From contig NC_081146.1 in the NCBI RefSeq assembly GCF_958295425.1, positions 22,515,458-22,579,457 of the forward strand: 64,000 nt of DNA, in the 5' to 3' direction. Both the position numbers and the translations under genes were made by a program. A model generated the notes under the pieces. It was given only the letters and a program-made list of their open reading frames with translations, ran no database searches and had not been told where the DNA came from. This stretch comes from Solea solea. Lineage: Eukaryota; Chordata; Actinopteri; Pleuronectiformes; Soleidae. Below are positions 25,024-34,720 of the stretch, piece by piece; the stretch's first letter is position 1, and every line of letters begins with the position of its first letter.

Positions 25024-25285
25024 TTAGCGCTGAAACTTTTAATTGATTATTAATTGCTGACTAAATGAACTGTCAACTCATCAATTAATCAGTTTAAGTG
25101 TATTTTTAAAGACTTAAAACAAGTTTCTCTGGTTTTTCAACTTCTTAAACGTAAATATTTTCAGGTTTTCTTTGCTCCGTGTAACCAATAAGACATTTGA
25201 GAACATCATTTCCAGGTTTGAGAGATACCGATCAATATTTTTTAACATTATGTTTTATTAATTTTCGAATAATTGTTAGTCGCAG
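25024..25285 (-). repeat. A/T-rich dispersed repeat copy
   Basis: It carries 'ttaattgattattaattgct', 'ttcttaaacgtaaatatttt', 'tttctttgctccgtgtaacc', 'gagaacatcatttccaggtt' and 'cgaataattgttagtcgcag', the order of the family seen at 31018. Confidence 0.8.
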
Positions 25286-25516
25286 GCCGAGTTTCCTTGC
25301 TGTCATTCATCGTTACTGTATGTTGTTGTTTTTTGAATAGTGAATAATGGCCTGCTCCTGCTTGCCTTTCCAAACATTTGACCTTGGAATAAATAGTTTG
25401 ACCTTAAATAATGCGTGAAAACATCTGCATGTTCTGGACCGGATTTACTGTTGGTGAACGGAGCGACCTTTTTGGTCACGTCGTGTTTTCCGTAAACCCG
25501 TGGACTGCGGGCCTCG

Positions 25517-25517
<1 letters not shown>

Positions 25518-25555
<38 letters not shown>
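25518..25555. repeat. (GCT)12 trinucleotide repeat
   Basis: Twelve uninterrupted GCT units plus GC. On the plus strand one frame reads poly-alanine and another poly-leucine; on the minus strand one reads poly-glutamine. None belongs to a supported gene. Position is intron 1 of mef2d. Confidence 0.98.
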
Positions 25556-25989
25556 ACTGACGCAGGTTTACCTCGTCTCTGAGCAGAGACTAACTCTGCT
25601 TCAGACCTTCTGTGAAAACCCAGGCGTTTCTTTCTTTTCAGGCTCTGAAGAAGGTCTTTTAAGTCGACATATTTACGCTCAGAGAGCGCGCAGATCCCCC
25701 CCCCGATGGCTCTTTAAAGTGCTGCTGAAATACATCTCTCTCTGCTCTGATGTACGAACCCGTCAGGATAGACGTGTTTTTTCGCGGGCAAAAGCACAGC
25801 TGCGCTTTCAGTCGATACGGAGTGTACTTGTTTTGTGGCAGGCCGTGTCAGCGCAGGCATTAGATAACGTTTTATTTGATGGTGTTCCGTGGCTGACTCG
25901 TCCTCACCTCTCGCCCGGGCCTCTTCTGCTCTCCAGCCCACACACACTCCCATGTAAAAACCGAAACGCACACAGACGTCCACCCACTG

Positions 25990-26054
25990 ACTCGTGTGTG
26001 TGTCTGTGTGTGTGTGTGTGTGTGCACATTCACACACACACACACACACACTCT
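25990..26054. repeat. GT tract followed by CA tract (inverted pair)
   Basis: A GT run at about 25996-26023 is followed after 'cacatt' by a CA run to 26051, so the segment can fold back on itself as a hairpin. Confidence 0.9.
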
Positions 26055-26116
26055 CTGCATCCTTCCTCTGGAGGATTCTGGCAGTTGTTTATGTTATTGA
26101 ACTGGTTATCACATTA

Positions 26117-26394
26117 CAGCTGGAACAGCATCGCGATCAGAGAGAAAGAGTCCTCTTGTGTTTTTTTTCTCCTTCTTTTTTCAAGAGAGGAAGTGAAGGC
26201 AGAGCGAGTGCAGAGGGAGAAAACGAGAGCAGAGGGAGGAAGAGAACGAGCCGAGATGTGTTTGCACAGTATTGATCTGGATCATTACACTTCTTTACTT
26301 ATTCATTTCACACACACACACACACACACAGCCTCATCTGTACCGGAGCAGCTTTGACCAACAACGGTCGTCTTTGTGCTTCGTCTAAAAATAG
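26117..26394. promoter_or_regulatory. E-box plus consensus MEF2 site in intron 1
   Basis: CAGCTG at 26117-26122 is an E-box of the type used by myogenic bHLH factors. CTAAAAATAG at 26385-26394 fits the MEF2 consensus CTA(A/T)4TAG exactly. A CA microsatellite (about 26309-26330) lies between them. MEF2 genes are known to be able to regulate themselves, so a feedback element is plausible, but not demonstrated. Confidence 0.3.
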
Positions 26395-27632
26395 CCGTAA
26401 GTGGGTTCAAGCAAATACAATGCAGTGACATCATGTATATCTTCATTAGTGTACAGTACGGGACATTTCACCAGCGCGGCGAGAGGAAAAGCACCAATTT
26501 GAATATTAAAGTTAGTAATTACAGAACAGGGCCATTTTTATAAGAAACTAATGAGCTTTCTGTGTTAGACATGAGGCGCACGACACCATACACGTATGAA
26601 CATAGAAGAATATTACACAAAGAAATATAACAAACTGAAGTATCAAGAATCCCGACATATACTAGTGCCAAACATCGATGTTTTAATTTAACTAAATATG
26701 GCACTCGTAAATCAGCGGCTCCACTACGTCCTGAGTCATCGCTTTGGCAGCGCTGTGTCCGGTGCTTTGAACAGGTTGTAGTTATTTGTTACTTTGTCTC
26801 AACACTGAAGCTATTTGTTACCTTACAATGACTTTTAAGATGGAGGACGTGACTGCAATGGCACCAGGCCGGGTTCAAATGGGTTCAACCTGTTAATTTG
26901 TCCATTGTCTTTGTCATCTGCATTTGTGTGATTTAATAACTGTCTTTTTATAGTATTTGGAGGTAAAATAGAAAATCATCTGAATTGCCAAAGATTGGCA
27001 TCAATTTAATCCAAAAAAACCCAGAATGCCCGTGGGGAGCTGGATCGCCTCGGCGCTTCTCTCTTGCCATGATTGATATTTACACCAACAGGTGGATCAG
27101 GAAAAGCAGCACAACTCACGGCCGACTCTCTCAGGTGTTTACAGAACAAGACATTCATCAAGCAAGGTCAAACAGACTGAGTTCACCTACAGTCTGTCAC
27201 TGGAACTGTAAACACTCTGCAGGTGCTGCCCCCTGTCCCACAGGAGGGCATAAGAGTTATTGATCAATAATTCCCCCCAAACTCCTCTCCCTTCTGCACC
27301 TTCACTGTTATAAATCAGATTTAGTTTTTGTTTTTCAGTGTTGTTGTGCAACTGTCCTGTGAATGACGAGCGAATGGAAGACAACACAGAAAAAAACTGC
27401 ACTTTTTTTGTCTCCTTTTGCACACGCAGCAGGATTTAATAATCCAAAAATGTGTTGTTGTTGTTTTTTTCTCCCCCTCTTTATGGTTTTCTCCTCCAAC
27501 ACTAAGAAGTGCTGTGCTTTTAAATCCGCGCTTTTCTTTTCTCTCTCAAACTGATAGTTGTCGTCCTAAATATCCCGCCGACGCTCTGCCACAGTTCACT
27601 TTGCAGGAAACTTTGTCAACAGACAAAAGCGT

Positions 27633-27669
27633 GGGGCGGGGAGGAGGGGAGGAGGGGAGGAGACGGGGG
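27633..27669 (+). repeat. Predicted G-quadruplex tract
   Basis: Five G4 tracts lie close together (GGGGCGGGG, then two GGAGGGG-type units and a final GGGG at 27665-27668). Loops are 1 to 7 bases, well within the usual motif definition. Confidence 0.75.
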
Positions 27670-28130
27670 ACGTTCATGAGGGGTGGCAGCTAAAAAAGTT
27701 TAGCCCTCCACATATCAAAGGAACTAAAGACCCTGTGGCGATAAAACAAGTCCACTGAGAGGTCAATTATCCTCTGACTCCAGCGCGACCCCTGGATTAT
27801 AACATCCACAGTGTTGCCGGGATTGTACGCGGTGGTGATGGGAGTGAAAATGTTGCTTTTGTGGGTTAAAATGATTATGGATTAACATGATTTTTTTTTT
27901 TTTTTGCTTCACAGTGAAGCAAAAGCAAAAGGAGCTTAGTGCTTTTAGCCCTTCACTCCCCGCTCTGCATCTGTTGTTGCAGTCGGACACAGGGAACACA
28001 CTCCTGAGCCTCTCAAACACATGCTGGAGGGTCATAAAGCCCCGGTTTTAATGCACCGACGGGGAGGAGGTGGGTGATACAGTATGAAGGAAGGCTTTAA
28101 ACAGAGGACAATTCCTCTGGAGTCACAACA

Positions 28131-28320
28131 GGTGTGTGTGTGTGTGTGTGTGTGTGTGGCTGTGGAGAATTATGAGCTGGGGGCACTAAAAGGAGGAGGG
28201 GGTTTGGAGGGCTTATGAAGGGTCCCCTCTGCCCCACCTGTAGCCTGTCAGCTGTTGTAAGCCTGTTAAAACGTCAGCTGTTTCTGAGGAGAAGTGTGTG
28301 TGTGTGTGTGTGTGTGTGTG
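28131..28320. repeat. Two (GT)n microsatellites
   Basis: GT runs lie at about 28132-28158 and 28294-28320, separated by unique-looking, G-rich sequence. Confidence 0.93.
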
Positions 28321-28539
28321 TTAGTCAATGTCAGGGAGCTGGTGAAGGGTTATGGGTGGGGAGGGGGAGGGGCCGTCTCCGCGCGGCCCTCGCCGCCGTA
28401 TCACATCAAACGCCTCGTCGCCTTTGGGGATTTGTCCGCGCACGACTGAGCGCCTCATGCCTGCGAATGTTCAACGACATGCAAGCGCACGGACACGGGC
28501 TCACAAAACTTTACAAGAACATTTCAGTCTGGCAATATC

Positions 28540-28631
<92 letters not shown>
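28540..28631. repeat. (TA)n followed by (GA)n compound microsatellite
   Basis: About 68 bases of nearly pure TA, with two single interruptions, run directly into about 25 bases of GA. The TA part is self-complementary and likely hypervariable. Confidence 0.95.
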
Positions 28632-29400
28632 CTCTACAGTGGAGGTAATGGATGTCTGTTATGAGTCAGACTGACATTAACGGCAACATCAATTGTCTTT
28701 TCTTGCTGATACAGTATGAGCAGGTTTTTGCGGTGATTTGATCTCATAGGTGAGACGTGTTAATACTGTAATAATGTTTTCACATTTCTTTTGTCTGCTG
28801 AATATGAGACAAAGTAAATATCATACAATCATTCATCCTCTGCCTCTTTCCTTCTTGTGTCAAACTAAGCTCAGCCCTGGAACTTGTGATTCCAAAAAGA
28901 AAGTGTTTATCATGTTTTGTTGGCTCTTTAAGTCTCTCTCCCCCCCCGTGACCTATAAAGATTCAGATTTTGATTCCTGTCAGGGCAATAGAAGAGTCTT
29001 GTCTCCTTATTTATTTATTTATTCTACAGAGATTACACCGTGTCTTCATAACCCAGACGTGCCTGTGCCAGAACTTTGCGGAAACATGAAAAAACACCAA
29101 TAAATAAGATAAGAGAGGATTCTAAAATAATAATAATAATAAAAAAAAAAATCATTTAACAAATCAACGTCAATTTGAATCAGAAACTATCTGATGAAGT
29201 GAGCGGGAGCAGCTGTCAGCGGTGGACAGTTTGCTTCAATGGAAACTTTGGTTTCTTGTTTCTGGGAATGAGAACAGACAGCTGGACAGTTTGGCAGCAA
29301 CATTTGCAGATCTGGTGAGGAGAGTTTGACTCGTCGTGGCACCGCTTCTGTTGAAAGGTTCAGTGGCCTGAGATTTTAGTTTGAAGATTTGATGTGGGTT

Positions 29401-29404
<4 letters not shown>

Positions 29405-29455
<51 letters not shown>
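29405..29455. repeat. (TG)n microsatellite
   Basis: A perfect TG run of about 51 bases. Confidence 0.97.
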
Positions 29456-29457
<2 letters not shown>

Positions 29458-30173
29458 AGAGCCGTTTTCTTCTGACCCGGAGACAAAATAACGCTCCGTA
29501 TCGGCTGAACTCCGCTCTTTTTTCCTGTTCTACAAAGTATCCTATACTCGAGCTGCATCATTATTGACAAAAAAAAAAAAATCATTCTGTCAAAATATTT
29601 CTTTAAGTACATTTAAAGCTGCAGTAGGCGGGATGGGTCTCTCAGTGTCAGGGCTCTGATAGGAAATCTGGGAGAAACTTTTCCACGATCCAACACTTGA
29701 TCTAATCCAGGAGCCAGAACTCCACGTAGAGGTGGTGCTTTCTGCGCGTGATGTCACCGTTTGCCGGTAAATTGATGCTCACTCATCAGAGATGTTCATG
29801 AGAGGACATAGGGACAGGAAGTTAGCCATATCATCTCTATTCGTCTTTTAATAGCTGTATTGTTTTAGTCCATAAAATTAATTAACTCTTGTATAAAACA
29901 AGGTGAAGTGGAAAATGTGTAAATTGTGTAACTGTTTTCTGTGTCATGGTCCCAAACACTGTACTTGTATTAGTTAAATTTGGCTTGAAATGAAATAATC
30001 CTTTTTTTATTCATGTTTTGTCAGAGGAAACATTGCTTCCCCCGTCTTTCTCCCTGCGATCATCCTCTGAGCTTGTGTCCTGACCCCCCAGGGTGAGAAA
30101 CCAGCTGTCTAACAAGACACACTTTAAACGCAGCATTTTTCTAAATCGGAAGTCACACTCTGTAAAACTGCAG

Positions 30174-30187
30174 GTAACCATAGCAAC
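30174..30187. promoter_or_regulatory. Perfect RFX X-box motif
   Basis: GTAACCATAGCAAC fits the X-box consensus GTNRCC, spacer of two, RGYAAC exactly. RFX factors bind such sites at many ciliary and neural genes. It is in intron 1 and its role is unknown. A related copy with a 1-bp spacer is at 56060-56072. Confidence 0.3.
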
Positions 30188-30576
30188 AACGCCTCTGAAA
30201 CGCTATGTCGGTGGCGAGGTAAATCTGACAAAGGGGTTACACTAAAAACCTTTACTTACTAAGAAAGAAATCAAAATCAAACATTTTCAATGATCAAACC
30301 GACTTAACTCAAACAGCGGCGTTAAATAAAGTCTGCTCTTGGTTATTTTTTCAGAGCGTAAGCTAAATATCTGCTGTCTCTCCACTCTCTGGTTGGTCAT
30401 GCTGGCATGGGAGCCACAGGTGTTGAGTGATTTATGGCTTTAATTTATTTGATGGATTGTAATATAATAAAGTATCAAGCACAGAGCATTAATTAGAACA
30501 CAGCGCTGATGTGCTGTTTACCTTCAGTGGTTTGGCAGGAGCAGGGAAAGCGCTTACTACACATTAAAATAGAACA

Positions 30577-30594
30577 TGTGTGTGTGTGTGTGTG

Positions 30595-30681
<87 letters not shown>
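30577..30681. repeat. Long (TG)n tract, about 105 bp with one CG interruption
   Basis: The longest simple tract in the window. The only break is TG to CG at 30601-30602. Frames over it read repeats of T-H or C-V. Confidence 0.98.
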
Positions 30682-30682
<1 letters not shown>

Positions 30683-31017
30683 TCACCGCATGTTGAAGTG
30701 GACACATCGGTGTGAAACGACCCCTTTTACTGTAAACTCGTGTTAAATCATGTCGTTGGACTTTCATAATCGCTCCCTGAAATGTGTTTGTGTAAAAACA
30801 AAAAAGCAGGAGGCCGGGAGGGAGCGACACAGGTTGGTGACAGCTGAGCGACACACTCTGACTGCTGCGACTCCTCAGGCTCGTCTTGCTGCTCTTGGCC
30901 TTTGACCTTTAGCTGTGACACCTCTGGGGGTGGGGGGGCTGTTAGATGAGTCCCTGGTTTTGGAGAGTCAGGATTGGGGATGTGAGACAGAGAAGCACAA
31001 TTCCGGTTACTGCGATT

Positions 31018-31345
31018 TAGAGCTGAAACAATTGATCGATAATTAATCGATAACTATTTTGATAATCGATTAATCGCTTTGTAGCTTTTTTCATGATTAA
31101 AACAAGATTTCCGATTGTTTAAGCTTTTTAAATGTGAATATTTTCTTCATTTCTTTGCTCTGGATAACAAAGAAATCATTAAAAGTCAATCATTTTGACA
31201 TTTGAGAACATCATCATTTCCAGGTTTGACGAACACCAATCAACATTTTTTAAGGTTTTCTGATATTTTATGGACCAAAAGATTAATCGAGAAAATAATC
31301 GACAGATTAATCGATTAAGAAAATAATGGTTAATTGCAGCGATTT
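31018..31345 (-). repeat. A/T-rich dispersed repeat, fullest copy
   Basis: The copy starts 'gagctgaaacaattgatcga' and ends 'ggttaattgcagc', so the ends are imperfect inverted repeats. Its core contains 'aatcgattaatcgc', 'ttctttgctctggataacaa', 'catttgagaacatcatc' and 'tattttatggaccaaaagat'. I count about ten copies in the window (186, 13978, 16495, 17730, 25024, 31018, 31590, 34610, 44668 and 49788). It has no coding capacity and looks like a non-autonomous DNA transposon. Confidence 0.8.
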
Positions 31346-31544
31346 GCTGCGATTATATGAACAAACATATCATGCTCTTTTGTTCTTGTGTCGTCCGCTT
31401 AGTGAGAACAAATGTTGTAGACTTTCTTTAAAGTTGTCTTAAGACTTTCTTTTAACTTATTTACATGAACGTGGTGAAATAAAGTGTAACCTAGGTATTA
31501 TATTAAGCTTAGTCTCTTACCAGCTACCTATAAAAGAAGATTTG

Positions 31545-31790
31545 GGCAGTGTATTGGCAAGAATCTGCCGATATGATACAAATCCCGATGAGAGCTGCAA
31601 CTAATCCTTTTCTGGATTCGTTTAGTATTAGTTTGCTCAATTAAATGTCAAAGAAAATGTGATGTTCTCAGATATGTACAATTCAGTTTTAATGATTTCT
31701 TTGTCAAATGGAGCAAAGAAAATATTCACATTTAAGAAGCTGAAAAATCAGATAATGTGTTTTAATTATGAAAAAAAAAACAGAATAATT
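31545..31790 (+). repeat. A/T-rich dispersed repeat copy, preceded by a second repeat remnant
   Basis: The part from 31590 has 'gagctgcaactaatcc', 'tttaatgatttctttgtc' and 'atattcacatttaagaagct', the inverted order of the family. The 45 bases before it ('tgtattggcaagaatctgcc') belong to another dispersed repeat with a 'gccgata' word, seen also near 60615-60705. Confidence 0.6.
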
Positions 31791-34147
31791 GAATAATTGT
31801 TGCAGTTTTTGTATTTTTTCAGATCAGATTGAGGAGAAAAGAAAATCTAACTTAATATATCCACCAAGTTACGTCATCAGGTGCCCTGAAAACCCATATA
31901 GGTCGACCTCTAGTGTCATTATTCTCCCTCACTCCTACATAATATTTGGGCCAGTCTACAGTAACAATGCTGTGTTCAGCAGATCAGTGTCTCAAACCAT
32001 GGCTGCAGCAAACTTAAGTGTACTGTCCTGTGTAATGAGCAAGACTCGGTTTCCCCCTGTACGTTACTGTGATGGTGAATGGAAACATGAGCATGGTATA
32101 CAAACTGTTTGTGTTTCATCGAGATCCTTCAAACTAAGTGTTTTCACACAGAGTTGAATGTGCAGTGACTGAAACTGTGCGAAAACAAACCTTGTTGCTA
32201 TTATTAACAAGTTACTTTGTTTACCTTTGAAAATACAGACTGAAATGAAAGCCAGAGACCGGGGACTCTGGCAGCAGTGGATCCACATCTCCAGTGTGCT
32301 GTGATGTGGAATCACTGATTTCCTTCATGGACTTTGGTGCGGGGAATGAGCGGTTTACAAAGACTAACACACAGTCTAACAATAAGATAAAACTAGAACA
32401 TCCTTCTTAAATTCTTTAAGATGCTGGCAGCCGTGTTTTCAGTGAGAGCGAACGTCTGTGTCCTGGCACAGGGGGTGCGTTGTGATTTAAAGAAAATCTG
32501 AATTCTTACTTTGGACTTTCTTATTTTGCAGCATTTGAAGTGACCTCTTCAGATTTGACGGCAGGTAGCGCAGTGTTAGTGTTGATTAAAGAGAAGCCTG
32601 AGCCGGTTCAAACAACTCCCGTCACAGATTTGTGTCGATGCTTATTTCCTCTTCGTCTCGTGAGCTTCATTGTGCTCGGAGATTTGTCAAAAAAAAAAAA
32701 GTGGAGAGTTTCTCGATAATGTAGGTCACACTGCAAGCCAAACGCTTACACTGGTGCCACGCCGGAGAAAAGCTTTGTCACTTTTTTAATTTCCCCTGTC
32801 CTCTGGAGGCAGGCACATTTACATAAGCAGGGTATTCACTGTCAAACCGTTGAAAGCGTAGCGTGTTTATTCGCAAACCTATTCCTATAAACAAGCTCGT
32901 CCTCCACAAAACCTCTCTGCGTTTTCCTTTTGTAAGGTCACGGCCGTCATGTAGTACACCGTTCACGCGCAACACTAACACGCATCTTTAACAACTCTTC
33001 CCAAAGTATTTGCATTGACACGGATGGAGGCTTATCCCTGCGAGAGCTGGGGTTGATGTGCTCTTGTTTATTTCTTTCAACATAAATACACTTGCCTCGG
33101 GGCAAAGTAGCTGCTTCCTCTTCACCGAGAGAGAAAGGATGATATATAGTACTCTGTTCCTCAGTGTTTGTGCCTCCCCCACTTCTCCTCAGTGCCGGAT
33201 CCCCACCGCATGTAGCCAGCACCACACAGTCTTGGCCGGCGCTTGCGTTTGTCTCAGGGAAAAACGGAGGTAGGTTGCATAGATCCCCGTTTTAGGCGGA
33301 GGGCCAACGCTGTGTGTTTCGACATGGAGGGCCCGCGGGCAGCCGCTCACATGGACCACAAATGTTTATAGCGAGCAGAGGGGGAAACCTGGAGAAGAGG
33401 CAGCGAGATAAGGCTTTTGTTTATTGTGGAAGTCATTTTGCCTTCACTGCTCTGACATGAGGATTGTTTTGATTGGTGGTATTGTGTATTTTCCCCCCCA
33501 TTCTTGGGCAGATTTCCTGCTCCAGATAGTCAAAGGGAGTTGAGTGTTTTTTGTCACTCCCCTCGCAGATTTATCCATATAAGTTGCTGTTTCAGGACCA
33601 AAGTGGATTTTTCGGCCCATGTTTAACCCGTCGGTGTCCGGTCGGAGACACGTTTGCGCCCCACACATGCCACAGTGTACTGTACAGTCACTGTGTTATG
33701 TGGAAACTCAATGACACAACTGTTTAGGCAGACTCCTGGCCTCCCGTTTCCCACACACACACCCCTCCGCCCCACGGCCCCCTTGGAGATTTCAAGGTCA
33801 GGAAAGGGCACGGGGCTGAGAATCATTCCTTGGGAAGCGGAGCGACTAGTGCAATTGGTCATGGCCAGCGAATGTCTCCTTTTACAGCCCTCCCGGTAGT
33901 CGCCTCGCCAAATTCAGATCAGCGAGCATTTGGGATTTCAAAGCCTCGATTGTAGCGTCGGCGACAGTCTCCGTCGGAGCCGGCGGTGATGGGAGACGTG
34001 GTGAACGAGCAGGCGGCAAAAGTCAGAGAGCAGAGGAGCGACCGACAAACTCAAGTGCACAGACTTTAGGGCTGAGTGGCACGAGACATTACCGGTGCGT
34101 TTAACTCTCCGACAGCTGAGCATGCAAGTGTATATGTGTGGGGTTGT

Positions 34148-34152
<5 letters not shown>

Positions 34153-34193
<41 letters not shown>

Positions 34194-34303
34194 ATTTGTG
34201 GGGGGGGGGGGCCTTAAAGGGTCCACTGCAACAGAAGGTATGTCGGCAGCTGCCGTCCCTCTGCCGGCAGCTCACCATCCAAATGTACAACAACGACGTG
34301 TCA

Positions 34304-34356
<53 letters not shown>
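34153..34356. repeat. (TG)n, G12 run and (CA)n tracts
   Basis: TG at 34153-34190, 12 consecutive G at 34200-34211, and CA at 34308-34356. The TG and CA arms are complementary and about 115 bp apart, so single strands could pair over long range. Confidence 0.95.
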
Positions 34357-34359
<3 letters not shown>

Positions 34360-34609
34360 TTCACACCACATCATTGTTGAATATTTTCCTGTTTCCTGTT
34401 TCCATGCATTTTCTAACACAAATCAATCTCCTTCAGGGATCGGGCTTCACTTCACCATATTTAACCTGTTTCTAGTGTGAAGTCAGGCTGCTGCTATAAT
34501 CTGATTATTAATGTCATACTGAATGAGTCGCTGTCAGCTGGTTTTGTCATGTTGATGAATCAGTACGGGTCTTTCTTACATGTGTTCTTACATTTTCTGT
34601 TTATGTTTC

Positions 34610-34720
34610 TTTAAGTTTGTGCACAAACCAAGACATGTTGTCATTTTTCACCGTTTCTGACATTTCTTTGGACCCAAAAACATAATCAGTTAATGGAGGG
34701 GGCAATCTACAGATTAATAA
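34610..34720. repeat. Partial A/T-rich dispersed repeat
   Basis: Only the end is visible, around 'tttctttggacccaaaaaca' and 'taatcagttaatgg', and 'caatctacagattaataatg'. Divergence is high. Confidence 0.4.

Noticed and set aside
25500..26357. 285-codon open frame, longest in the window
   Set aside because: It begins in the (GCT)12 tract (poly-alanine), crosses two CA/GT tracts, and matches no protein family. It has no splice or promoter context of its own and looks like a chance frame in GC-rich sequence.
30493..30854. Frames rich in T-H or C-V over the TG tract
   Set aside because: These are pure microsatellite translation.
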